DNA of 64,000 nt from Sulfopaludibacter sp035606355 (GTDB lineage: Bacteria; Acidobacteriota; Terriglobia; Bryobacterales; Bryobacteraceae): contig DATNFO010000080.1 of assembly GCA_035606355.1 (NCBI GenBank), positions 1 to 64,000 of the forward strand. The letters are read 5' to 3'. The notes under the pieces are model-generated. The model saw nothing but the letters and a program-made list of their open reading frames with translations, was not told the DNA's origin and ran no database searches. The position numbers and the translations under genes were made by a program. Numbering within the stretch: the first letter of the stretch is position 1; each line of letters opens with the position of its first letter. Positions 23,359 through 31,152 of the stretch are shown piece by piece.

Positions 23359-25862
23359 TTCTTCACCTCCAGATCCACATGCGCCGGCTTGCCGCCCGTG
23401 ACCTCGATGACCTGCATCTTCTCTACGTCGCCTACCCAGCGCGCCTTCGCGTCCGCGACCGAACGCGCTGCAATCCGGTATCGACCCGGCGCCAGCGAAT
23501 CGAACGCGAACCGGCCCCCGTCGCGAGGAAACACAACACGGGCGTCGCCGCCTTCTTCGGGCAGCAACACCACGGCAACGTTCGGCGCGTTGACTGTTCC
23601 CTGCACAGACCCGGCGGAACTGACCTCAATCGCGGCGGTTCCCGCGGCGTCGCCGCTGAGATCGGCGATCACGTCCTTCGCCTGATAGCAGTTCGGTCCG
23701 AGCGCCGCCCGCACACGGTAGCGCGCCGGGGGCAAACCGGGAATCGACAGATCCTTTCCGAAAACGGCATTGTCGCGAACCGGCAACATCAGCCCCCAAG
23801 GCTCCATCAAGTCGAGAAGCAAAGGGCTGCCCGGCGGGCAGCCTTCGGGCAACTTTTCGCCCTCGCTCGAACGCATCGTGACTTTGAGCGTCCGCCCCGG
23901 CGATACGGCGACCTCCAGACCTTCCACGTTCTGACCGATATTCACCTTCATGCGCGCATACTGCGCCTCGGGGTCGCTGACGACGGCGTCGCGCGCGCCG
24001 TAGCCTCCCGTGGGTCCTGCGACGAAGAGATCGTAAGTGCCCGCCGGCACCTTGGTGAAATGGAAGTCGCCGCTGCCCGTCTGATCGGTCCACACCTGCG
24101 ACACCGGAAACAGCGGCTGATCCGGCAAAGCCAGCGAAAGGGCGTACTGCTTATGGTTGCCCGGATACTTTACTCGCCCGCTGACGTCGAACACCGCCGC
24201 CGGCGTAACCACGAAGTTGATATCTCCGTACTCCTCGCCGCCCGTCACAGTGAAGATCCGCGGATGCGCTGAATCGGGAAACATCTGAAAGCCCGAGCCA
24301 TCCTTCAGGCCGTCATAAGCCAGCGCGACCGCATATTGCCCGGGGCGAAGATCGTAAACGCGATACCGGCCATCATCCTCCAGCGGAGCTTCGCGGTATT
24401 TCGCGAACTCCCCGTGCTCATTCCGCGTGAGAATCGCGATCCGCGTCCCGCCGAGCGTGCGACCCGTGGGCGCGCGAATGACACCCGGCTCCGGACGGCC
24501 CTGTTGATCCGTCACCTGCCCCGCGATCACGCCATACCGCACCAGCCGGACCGTAACGCCAGTCGCGGGAGCCTGCACCTTCATCGTGGTGGTGACGAAG
24601 TTCGGCTTCACAACGTCCATGAGATACTCGCCCGAAGGCAACGGAGCTTCTACGCGCCCGTGCCCGTCGGTATCCATATCCGCCGCCAGTTCGATCTGCC
24701 CCGGCTTGTGAAATCGCAGTTCGGCGGAAGGCAGAGGATTGCCCGAAGCGTCGTCGAGCACACGAGCCTCGAACCCCGCCGCCAAAGCTGCGACCTGGGC
24801 TAACGCAACCACCGGCGCTGCAACCGGACGAACGAAAGGACGCGTGATGGCGCGCACCGTCTCCGCCAGCACGATCGGAGCAGGCAATCGCGAAGCCGCA
24901 AACGCCACACCGCCGAGCGCCGCCGCCGTCCACACCAGACGGCTTTGCAACAGGCGGGTGCCGGTGTGCCGGCGCCGCTCCAGCAGAAGCTCCACCCGGC
25001 GGCTCAGATGCGACCGCTTGCCGACCGCGGCCGCTCCCGCCAGCGACAGCGGCACACTCCCGCAGAGCTCCGCCATACGAACGAGGCTGCCGGCATACTC
25101 GCGAGCCGCGCCCGTCGCCGCAAGCACCACGTCATCGCAAGCGATCTCTCGCTCGAAATCGATGCGCCGCCCGATCCACCGCGCCACCGGATGCAGCGCG
25201 AACAACGCCTCAATGCACCTCTGCGCCAGCAGCGCGACGTCGTCCCAGCGGGCGAGGTGCGCCGCCTCATGCAGAATCACGCGCCGCAGCTCGCGCTCAT
25301 CCAGGCACTGCAGGATCGTTTCCGGAATCAGGATCGAAGGGCGCCAGGGCCCGGTGGCCATCGGTGACGGAATGTCTCGCGAAACCCGCACCCGTATGCG
25401 CCGCCGCGACTGAATCGGCCAGTCCACCTCAATGGCGCGCCCGGATCGCCGCGCTAAGGTCACGGCGCCGATGAGCAGCCGCAGAAGCAGCAACGACGAC
25501 ACAATCGCCCAGACAGCGAAAACGTACACGGTCCACGAGCCGGAATGAATGTGGACCTCCGCCGGGCGCGCGATCTCCACCGGAACAGGCGCACTCACCG
25601 GCACAGCGCTCAAGGGCAGTCCGAAATGGACGGGCGCAACGGGCAGCGCGGCAGGCGCGCTGCGCGGAACCGGAGCAGCGCGATGCGGCAGGTACAAGAG
25701 CGGTAGCGCGACGGTGGCCGCCAAAGCGATCCACCAGATCACATAGCGTGTTGCCGCGTTCAACGCCCGCCTCGGCGCCAGGCGCATGCCGAGCCAAAGA
25801 ACCACCGCCAGTACGGCGCCGGCAATCGCGCCATTCACCAGTGCGGAAAGAACCGCGTTCAT
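23355..25862 (-). CDS. BlaR1-type M56 metallopeptidase fused to carboxypeptidase-regulatory domains
   Basis: The 835-residue protein has N-terminal membrane helices (~5-60 and ~110-140) and the M56 peptidase motif HEAAH at ~198-202 with FEREIACDD near 236-244. A further helix lies near 310. The C-terminal half consists of regulatory-like beta-sandwich domains (SAELRFHKPGQ, GVIAGQVTDQQGRPEPGVIR) instead of the penicillin-binding domain of BlaR1. In this family the peptidase, once triggered, inactivates the paired BlaI repressor. The sensed signal is therefore probably not a beta-lactam bound to a transpeptidase-like domain. It overlaps both neighbours by 4 bp. Confidence 0.8.
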   Translation of the reverse strand: MNAVLSALVNGAIAGAVLAVVLWLGMRLAPRRALNAATRYVIWWIALAATVALPLLYLPHRAAPVPRSAPAALPVAPVHFGLPLSAVPVSAPVPVEIARPAEVHIHSGSWTVYVFAVWAIVSSLLLLRLLIGAVTLARRSGRAIEVDWPIQSRRRIRVRVSRDIPSPMATGPWRPSILIPETILQCLDERELRRVILHEAAHLARWDDVALLAQRCIEALFALHPVARWIGRRIDFEREIACDDVVLAATGAAREYAGSLVRMAELCGSVPLSLAGAAAVGKRSHLSRRVELLLERRRHTGTRLLQSRLVWTAAALGGVAFAASRLPAPIVLAETVRAITRPFVRPVAAPVVALAQVAALAAGFEARVLDDASGNPLPSAELRFHKPGQIELAADMDTDGHGRVEAPLPSGEYLMDVVKPNFVTTTMKVQAPATGVTVRLVRYGVIAGQVTDQQGRPEPGVIRAPTGRTLGGTRIAILTRNEHGEFAKYREAPLEDDGRYRVYDLRPGQYAVALAYDGLKDGSGFQMFPDSAHPRIFTVTGGEEYGDINFVVTPAAVFDVSGRVKYPGNHKQYALSLALPDQPLFPVSQVWTDQTGSGDFHFTKVPAGTYDLFVAGPTGGYGARDAVVSDPEAQYARMKVNIGQNVEGLEVAVSPGRTLKVTMRSSEGEKLPEGCPPGSPLLLDLMEPWGLMLPVRDNAVFGKDLSIPGLPPARYRVRAALGPNCYQAKDVIADLSGDAAGTAAIEVSSAGSVQGTVNAPNVAVVLLPEEGGDARVVFPRDGGRFAFDSLAPGRYRIAARSVADAKARWVGDVEKMQVIEVTGGKPAHVDLEVKK

Positions 25863-26239
25863 GAGTCCTCCTTGGCGATCCGCCGCCGCAATCGCTGGAT
25901 CTCCGCGGTGGAGACCTTTTCGCGCTCGATCAGGTTCAGCATGAGCGCTTCCGCGGAGCCGTCAAAAAAGCGGCGCAGCAAATGGCCGACCGCCTTCTGC
26001 CGTTCGTCATCGCGGGCGACGGCCGGGCGGTAAATGAATGCCCGCCCTTCTTTGGTGTGCTTGAGATAGCCCTTCGTTTCCAGAATCCGAAGGGTGGTGA
26101 GAACGGTAGAGTACGCGACCGCCGGAGGCTTCGGCAGAGCCTCGACGACTTCGGTAACCGTCGCGCGGCCCTTCTCCCAGAGGATCTGCATCAGACGCAG
26201 TTCAGCATCGGTAAGATGCACGGAACGCTTGCGAGCCAC
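25859..26239 (-). CDS. BlaI/MecI/CopY-family repressor
   Basis: The 126-residue protein has the typical winged helix (LTDAELRLMQILWEKGRATV at 9-28, then YSTVLTTLRILETKGYLKH) and a C-terminal dimerisation region. It should repress its own operon and be cleaved or released through the adjacent M56 peptidase. Start is GTG 26239. A promoter with TTGACA at 26274-26269 and TACGCT at 26251-26246 leaves only 6 nt before the GTG, so the mRNA looks leaderless. Confidence 0.9.
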   Translation of the reverse strand: MARKRSVHLTDAELRLMQILWEKGRATVTEVVEALPKPPAVAYSTVLTTLRILETKGYLKHTKEGRAFIYRPAVARDDERQKAVGHLLRRFFDGSAEALMLNLIEREKVSTAEIQRLRRRIAKEDS

Positions 26240-26245
26240 GGATCG

Positions 26246-26295
26246 AGCGTAAAGCCGAAGCGTTCCGATGTCAACAGAAAAATTAATTCGTTAAT
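26246..26295 (-). promoter_or_regulatory. BlaI operon promoter and possible operator
   Basis: TTGACA, 17 bp and TACGCT (minus strand, 26274-26246) form a promoter for the BlaI operon. Just upstream, ATTAA-TTCG-TTAAT (26282-26295) is a small palindrome in an AT-rich patch that could be the repressor site. The operator assignment is a guess. Confidence 0.45.
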
Positions 26296-26301
26296 AGTTA
26301 G

Positions 26302-26348
26302 CGGGCTCGCTTCGCTTGCCTGCGACCGGTCTGGAGACCGGTCGCTAC
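26302..26348. repeat. Modular hairpin repeat, copy 1
   Basis: A degenerate GGCGAGC-TTC-GCTCGCC type hairpin (GGGCTCGCTTCGCTTGCC) is followed by the 20-mer GACCGGTCTGGAGACCGGTC (26324-26343) and GCTAC. It sits between the divergent BlaI and MarR promoters, directly before the MarR -35 box. Confidence 0.8.
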
Positions 26349-26350
26349 TC

Positions 26351-26379
26351 TTGACAATAGTCGTTGCAACGAGTAAACT
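26351..26379 (+). promoter_or_regulatory. MarR promoter with overlapping palindromic operator
   Basis: TTGACA (26351-26356), 17 bp and TAAACT (26374-26379) form the promoter. The spacer contains the perfect palindrome TCGTTGCAACGA (26361-26372), where repressor binding would block polymerase. The MarR ATG at 26388 is 8 nt after the -10 box. Confidence 0.65.
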
Positions 26380-26387
26380 GTATACAG

Positions 26388-26825
26388 ATGAAGCGCCCGC
26401 AACTGCCGGAAGAACTCGCCTACCTTGATCTGCTGCGCACCACGGGCTTGCTGTCGCGTCCTCTCGACCAGTTGCTCAAATCGGAGGATCTGTCGACGGC
26501 TCAGTATAATGTCCTACGAATCCTGCGAGGGTGCCCGGACGGTTTGACATGCGGCGAGATCGCGGCCCGCATGGTTTCGCGGGACCCTGATATTACGCGC
26601 CTGCTGGACCGTATGGAAAAGCGCAAACTCATCTCCCGCGCCCGGGACGATAGGGATCGGCGCGTCGTCCTAACCCGCATCACGCCGGAGGGTCTGGATC
26701 TGCTTTCACGGCTGGATTTGCCGGTCCGCGATACGCATCGCCGCCTTCTCGGCCATCTCGGTCCGGAGCGCCTGCGGGAGCTGAGCAGTCTCCTGGAAGC
26801 ATGCCGCAAGCAGGTAAGCGGTTAA
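26388..26825 (+). CDS. MarR-family transcriptional regulator
   Basis: The 145-residue protein has the MarR winged helix (LSTAQYNVLRILRGCPDGLT ~35-54, IAARMVSRDPDITRLLDRME, then the wing with DDRDRRVVLTRITPEG). Family members dimerise and release DNA on binding phenolic or oxidant ligands. The start ATG 26388 fits the promoter. The palindrome GTTGCAAC occurs in its own promoter and again before the YceI gene. It probably represses itself and the YceI-pirin pair. Confidence 0.9.
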   Translation: MKRPQLPEELAYLDLLRTTGLLSRPLDQLLKSEDLSTAQYNVLRILRGCPDGLTCGEIAARMVSRDPDITRLLDRMEKRKLISRARDDRDRRVVLTRITPEGLDLLSRLDLPVRDTHRRLLGHLGPERLRELSSLLEACRKQVSG

Positions 26826-26843
26826 TATCTCGATATCAAATAT

Positions 26844-26857
26844 TTGTTGCAACGAAA
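26844..26857. promoter_or_regulatory. Second copy of the MarR-type palindrome
   Basis: TTGTTGCAACGAA contains the same GTTGCAAC core (26846-26853) and flanking CGA as the site in the MarR promoter. It lies about 45 bp upstream of the YceI start. This is the basis for assigning YceI and pirin to the MarR regulon. Confidence 0.5.
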
Positions 26858-26899
26858 TTCGTCTTTACGCATCTAACCCAAGTGAAAGGAAAAAACCCG

Positions 26900-27457
26900 A
26901 TGAGCACCACAGCCGACACGCTCTCAACCGCCACAACCTGGAACCTCGATCCGGTCCACTCCACCGCCGAGTTCAAGGTGAAACACATGATGATTTCCCA
27001 CGTGAAGGGATACTTTACCGGACTCTCCGGCGTACTGACTCTGGACCCGTCCCACATCGAGAACTCGCGCGTGGAAGCTTCCATCGACGCGACCACCGTC
27101 AATACTCGCGAACCGCAGCGCGACACGCACCTCAAGAGCGCGGACTTCTTCGATGTGGAACAGTTTCCCACTCTGACGTTCCGTTCGAGCAGCATCAAGC
27201 GGACTGGCGACGATGAGCTGGAGATGACCGGGGAGCTTTCCATTCACGGCGTCACGCGCCCAGCCACTTTCAAAGTGGAAGGGCCCACGCCGGAGGGCAA
27301 AGACCCGTGGGGCAACACGCGAATCGGGCTCTCCGCTGTAACGAAAATCAATCGCAAAGATTTCGGCCTCACCTGGAATGCCGCTCTCGAGACGGGTGGT
27401 ATCCTCGTCGGCGAAGATGTCACCATCTCGCTCGACCTGCAATTCGTGAAGGCCTGA
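26900..27457 (+). CDS. YceI-family lipocalin-like protein
   Basis: The 185-residue protein has the YceI signature: WNLDPVHSTAEFKVKHMMIS near the start, KSADFFDVEQFPTLTFRSS and GELSIHGVTRPATF. It folds as an eight-stranded barrel that binds isoprenoid lipids. No signal peptide is visible, so this copy may be cytoplasmic. AAAGGA at 26885-26890 supports ATG 26900. It is followed 14 bp later by the pirin gene, and MarR-YceI-pirin sets like this are associated with oxidant or phenolic stress. Confidence 0.9.
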   Translation: MSTTADTLSTATTWNLDPVHSTAEFKVKHMMISHVKGYFTGLSGVLTLDPSHIENSRVEASIDATTVNTREPQRDTHLKSADFFDVEQFPTLTFRSSSIKRTGDDELEMTGELSIHGVTRPATFKVEGPTPEGKDPWGNTRIGLSAVTKINRKDFGLTWNAALETGGILVGEDVTISLDLQFVKA

Positions 27458-27471
27458 AGGAGGTAGACGCA

Positions 27472-28377
27472 ATGTCTCTTCGTCCCGTAAGACAAGTAAT
27501 TCAAACCAAGCCCACGCTGGAAGGCGCAGGCGTGAAACTGCAGCGTGCGTTCGGTTTCGGCAAAACCAAGGACTTCGATCCATTTCTGCTGCTGGACGAT
27601 TTCCGCAACGACAATCCGCACGATTATCTCGCCGGGTTTCCGTGGCACCCGCACCGCGGCATAGAGACGATCACGTACGTGCTCGCCGGATCGGTGGAGC
27701 ACGGCGATAGCCTCGGGAACAAAGGCAAAATGACGGCGGGCGACGTGCAGTGGATGACCGCGGGCAGCGGCATTCTGCATCAGGAAATGCCCAAGGGCGA
27801 CCCCGAGGGCCGCATGCACGGGTTCCAATTGTGGGCTAATCTGCCGGCATCCTTGAAGATGACGGATCCGCGCTATCAGGACATTCCCGCGAGCGCGATT
27901 CCCGAAATCACCGATGACGACGCGACGCGCGTGCGCGTGATCTCAGGCGAGTTCTGGGGCAAGCGCGGTCCGGTGGAAGGCGTAGCGGCGGACCCGAGCT
28001 ATCTGGACATTTCGGTGGCGCCCAATCGCAAAAAGCGGCTGAAGGTGGAGACCACCCGCACCGCATTCGCTTACGTTTTCGCGGGCAGCGGCACGTTCCG
28101 CGATTCGTCCGATCCGCAGGCGGTGCTCACGGAATCGGCGGTGGATCCGAATGCCGCGCCCAAGTACGATGCCGCCAATCACTCGCTGGTGCTCTTCGAT
28201 CGCGGCGATGAGATTGTGGTGCAGGCGGGGCCGGAAGGCATCCGCTTTCTTCTGGTGTCCGGCAAGCCGCTGGAAGAGCCGGTGGCGTGGTACGGTCCGA
28301 TCGTGATGAACACGCAGGACCAGCTTCGCCAGGCGATGAGTGAGCTCGAAGACGGCACGTTCATCAAGCACCGGTGA
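27472..28377 (+). CDS. Pirin-family cupin protein
   Basis: The 301-residue bicupin contains the pirin N-terminal motif FDPFLLLDDFRNDNP and the metal-binding pattern GFPWHPHRGIETITYVLAG with HxHxxxE ligands (HPHRGIE), then the later His and Glu in GSGILHQE. Some pirins are quercetin dioxygenases and others are redox sensors; this copy keeps the iron ligands. AAGGAGG at 27458-27464 gives a strong start at 27472. It is the second gene of the putative MarR-controlled unit. Confidence 0.92.
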   Translation: MSLRPVRQVIQTKPTLEGAGVKLQRAFGFGKTKDFDPFLLLDDFRNDNPHDYLAGFPWHPHRGIETITYVLAGSVEHGDSLGNKGKMTAGDVQWMTAGSGILHQEMPKGDPEGRMHGFQLWANLPASLKMTDPRYQDIPASAIPEITDDDATRVRVISGEFWGKRGPVEGVAADPSYLDISVAPNRKKRLKVETTRTAFAYVFAGSGTFRDSSDPQAVLTESAVDPNAAPKYDAANHSLVLFDRGDEIVVQAGPEGIRFLLVSGKPLEEPVAWYGPIVMNTQDQLRQAMSELEDGTFIKHR

Positions 28378-28411
28378 CAGCCGGTATGGCGGCGGTCTAC
28401 AGGCCGGGGAA

Positions 28412-28453
28412 GGGCGAGCTGTTTGGCGCCTGGAACCGGTCTGGGGACGGCTG
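28412..28453. repeat. Decayed copy of the modular hairpin repeat
   Basis: GGCGAGCTGTTTGGCGCC is followed by AACCGGTCTGGGGACGGCTG, which matches the 20-mer module with several substitutions. It lies in the 107-bp gap between the pirin gene and the CNB-DUF1003 gene. Confidence 0.5.
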
Positions 28454-28484
28454 TTGCGTGCGCGCTCGCGCTAAAATCACGGCG

Positions 28485-29318
28485 ATGGCATGCAATCCCG
28501 AAGTGCTCAAACAGGTCCCTCTCTTCGCGCTGCTCGACGATGAAGAGTCCGCCGTTCTTGCCGGACAGGTGGAAATGCGGACCTTCGCTCCGCGCCAGCG
28601 CATTTACAAGATCGGCGATGAGGGCGGCCGCGCCTATGTCCTGGTCTCCGGCAGCATCAGCGTCACGACCGTGGATGAAGACCAGCAGGAAGTCAGGGTG
28701 GACGAGCCCGCGCCCGGCGAGTTCTTCGGTTTCGCATCCATGCTGGACGGCACGCCGCACCAGACCAGCGCCACCGCGCTCGATTCGAGCGTCTGCATCG
28801 AAGTGGACCGCCACGATATTTCGGTGCTGCTGGAGCGCAAGCCGCTCGCCGGAATGGATATGCTCGCGGTGCTCGGGCGCCAGTTCCACGCGGCGCAGCA
28901 GCTTGTGCGGCTGCGCGCCAGCCGCAACCCCAACGAAATTATCGAAGAGGAATCCACGTTCGGGGAGAGAATCGCGGACGCGGTGGCGGGCTTCGGCGGC
29001 TCATGGACGTTCATCCTCACCTTCCTCGCCGGCCTGGCGTTTTACACAACTCTCAGTGCGCTTCTCGGGAAGAAAAGCTGGGACCCGTACCCGTTCATCC
29101 TGCTGAACCTGTTCCTCTCGATGCTCGCCGCCATTCAAGCGCCGGTGATCATGATGAGCCAGAACCGGCAGGACACCAAGGACCGGCTTCGCGGCGAACT
29201 GGATTACGACGTGAATCGGCGCGCCGCCGCGGAAATACAGGGTCTTGCGCGGCGCCTGAATCAGGTGGGCGATAAGGTTGGGGATATCGAAGAACTATTG
29301 CGCGACCTGAAAAAATGA
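28485..29318 (+). CDS. Cyclic-nucleotide-binding domain fused to DUF1003 membrane domain
   Basis: The 277-residue protein has an N-terminal cNMP-binding beta-roll (~5-120, PGEFFGFASMLDGTPHQTS as the phosphate-binding cassette). DUF1003 follows (~165-270) with two transmembrane helices (SWTFILTFLAGLAFYTTLS and PFILLNLFLSMLAAIQAPVI) and the hallmark MMSQNRQDTKDRLR. The cassette lacks the usual RTA triad, so the ligand may not be cAMP. It is probably an inner-membrane signalling protein. The ATG at 28485 is preferred because the sequence before it is repeat-derived. Confidence 0.85.
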   Translation: MACNPEVLKQVPLFALLDDEESAVLAGQVEMRTFAPRQRIYKIGDEGGRAYVLVSGSISVTTVDEDQQEVRVDEPAPGEFFGFASMLDGTPHQTSATALDSSVCIEVDRHDISVLLERKPLAGMDMLAVLGRQFHAAQQLVRLRASRNPNEIIEEESTFGERIADAVAGFGGSWTFILTFLAGLAFYTTLSALLGKKSWDPYPFILLNLFLSMLAAIQAPVIMMSQNRQDTKDRLRGELDYDVNRRAAAEIQGLARRLNQVGDKVGDIEELLRDLKK

Positions 29319-29319
29319 T

Positions 29320-29799
29320 TCACCGGCGGGGATCGAACGGTTCCCCGCGCGAATCCACCCACTCGCACGCGCCGGCAGGCTTCGTCCCGATTCGAATCGT
29401 GAGCTTCGCGCACCGCCGCTGGTTTCGCAGAAACGCCCCGAGCATGCGATCCGCTACGCGCGTATGCCGCTGCAGCCAGTCCGTGAGATAGTGCGTCAAC
29501 CCGGCCGCGGCGCTCGCCTGGCCCAGGCCTACTGCCGGCGCAAACTGCCGGACCCGCCGCCGTGCGGAATCGTGCTGCTGTTTGTGCCACGCCAGCCCCG
29601 CGTAGCGAGCGGCGCGCATGAGGCGCTCTTCATGCGCGAAGTGGGCGGCCATGCTCGCGGCGAGTTGCTCCATCGCTTGGGGCGCTTCCGCCTCGCCTGC
29701 TTGAGTCAGCCGCGCGACGGCAGCGAAAATTTCCTTGTGCTCGTCATCGAGCTCTTCCACCCATACCGCATCGGATGCGGTCCACACCAGCCTGCGCAT
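29320..29799 (-). CDS. Bacteriohemerythrin
   Basis: The 159-residue protein has the di-iron ligand pattern of hemerythrins: H in LDDEHKEIF (~20), HFAHEERLM (HxxxE, ~53-58), WHKQQHD (~71-77) and HTRVAD (~112-117). It binds O2 at an oxo-bridged iron pair and may sense, store or deliver oxygen. The C-terminal ~40 residues are an extra basic tail with two cysteines. It converges with the CNB-DUF1003 gene one base away. Confidence 0.9.
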   Translation of the reverse strand: MRRLVWTASDAVWVEELDDEHKEIFAAVARLTQAGEAEAPQAMEQLAASMAAHFAHEERLMRAARYAGLAWHKQQHDSARRRVRQFAPAVGLGQASAAAGLTHYLTDWLQRHTRVADRMLGAFLRNQRRCAKLTIRIGTKPAGACEWVDSRGEPFDPRR

Positions 29800-29855
29800 G
29801 GCCGCATCTTAACTCCATTGCGCGCCTCCCCACAGGCGTTGTATCGTTATCACCA

Positions 29856-30920
29856 ATGTCCCGACTTCTTCTGTTGCTGATCGCCGCGGCGCCGTCGTTC
29901 GCCGCGACCCCTTGTCTGCAAGCCACCAGCGCGTGCACCGAATGGGTGGCCATCGCCGGCGGGCCTGCGCGCTCGATGATCTACCGCACGTATTCGCTGG
30001 ATACCGCGAATCCGCAGATTACTCGCGCGCTGATCATGATCCACGGCACGAATCGCGATGCCGATAATTACTACCGCAACGCGCTCGCTTCGGCTTTCCT
30101 CGCCGGAGCGCTGGAAGACACGGTGGTGATCGCGCCGCGCATCGCATCGCACGACCGGGGCTGCAATGACACGCTCGCACCGAACGAGGTCAGCTACAGT
30201 TGCGGCGGCGATAGCTGGCGATCGGGCGGCACGTCGGCGAGCAACGACAAGATCACGAGCTTCGATTTCATCGACGAAGTGCTGCGCAAGCTTGCGGCGA
30301 GGAAGGCGTTCCCGAATCTCAAGCACATTGTGGTGGCGGGCCACTCCGCCGGAGGCCAGTTCGTCAATCGTTATGAGATGGCGAACCAGATCCACGAAAC
30401 GCTCGGCGTGCCGGTCACTTACGTGGTGGCGAATCCTTCCAGCTACGCCTATCCCGATAACACGCGGCCCACGGCAGCCGACTGGCCTGTGAGCGCCGGA
30501 GCGCCGGGCTATTTCCCAACCGCCGAAAACGCTCGCGCGGCCGCGACGCCGGGTCCCGTCTTCCGGCCGTTCGGCGACGGGCGCAACTGCACGACGTACG
30601 ACCAGTGGCCCTACGGCTTCGAACACCGTAGCGGGTACACCGCGCGCCTGAGCGACGATCAGCTCAAGAAGCAACTCGCATCGCGGCCAACTACTTACCT
30701 GGTGGGCGAGATCGACATTCTGCCGCTCGGGGGCTTTGATTCGTCGTGTGCCGCGATGGCGCAGGGTCCGACCCGGCTCGCCCGTGGAATCGCGTTCGCC
30801 AAGTTTGTGAGTTCGAAGCTGGGAGGTAGGGTGGAAGCCACTATCGTCCCCGAGTGCGGTCACAATGCCCGGTGCATGTTCACGGACGAGAAGTCGCTGC
30901 CGATTTTGTTTCCGAGGTAG
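29856..30920 (+). CDS. Secreted alpha/beta hydrolase
   Basis: The 354-residue protein has a signal peptide (MSRLLLLLIAAAPSFAATP). The fold is shown by LIMIHGTNRDADNYY (oxyanion strand, ~58-72), the nucleophile elbow GHSAGGQ (~164-170), ILPLGGFDSS near 290 and a late His in PECGHNARC. Several Cys residues suggest disulfides in the periplasm or outside. Substrate is unknown. Part of its 3' end is repeated downstream within the hairpin repeat cluster. Confidence 0.8.
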   Translation: MSRLLLLLIAAAPSFAATPCLQATSACTEWVAIAGGPARSMIYRTYSLDTANPQITRALIMIHGTNRDADNYYRNALASAFLAGALEDTVVIAPRIASHDRGCNDTLAPNEVSYSCGGDSWRSGGTSASNDKITSFDFIDEVLRKLAARKAFPNLKHIVVAGHSAGGQFVNRYEMANQIHETLGVPVTYVVANPSSYAYPDNTRPTAADWPVSAGAPGYFPTAENARAAATPGPVFRPFGDGRNCTTYDQWPYGFEHRSGYTARLSDDQLKKQLASRPTTYLVGEIDILPLGGFDSSCAAMAQGPTRLARGIAFAKFVSSKLGGRVEATIVPECGHNARCMFTDEKSLPILFPR

Positions 30921-30930
30921 GTGAGGCACA

Positions 30931-31152
30931 GTCGCGCTCCGCGCGACCCGACAGGAAGGATTCCTGTCGGCACGTGGCAACAGGAATCTTTCCTGTTGCG
31001 GGCGAGCGGAGCTCGCCTTCGACCGGTCTGGAGACCGGTCGGTACTGCGCGGTCCCAGAGCAGGGAATCGCGTTCGCCAGCTGTCGATTTTGTTTCCGAG
31101 GTAAGGCGGGCGAGCTTCGCTCGCCTTCGACCGGTCTGGAGACCGGTCGTTA
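30931..31152. repeat. Modular hairpin repeat, cluster 2
   Basis: In order: GTCGCGC-TCC-GCGCGAC (30931-30947), GACAGGAAGGATTCCTGTC (30950-30968), GCAACAGGAA-TCT-TTCCTGTTGC (30977-30999), GGCGAGC-GGA-GCTCGCC (31001-31017) and the 20-mer GACCGGTCTGGAGACCGGTC (31021-31040). A second GGCGAGC-TTC-GCTCGCC (31109-31125) with a second 20-mer (31129-31148) follows. Between the two halves, 31064-31103 repeats pieces of the hydrolase 3' end. The cluster ends at the stop codon of the convergent gene. Confidence 0.85.

Noticed and set aside
26302..26348. CRISPR-like reading of the hairpin repeats
   Set aside because: Repeats are not regularly spaced, modules vary in order, there are no unique spacers of constant length, and no cas genes are present.
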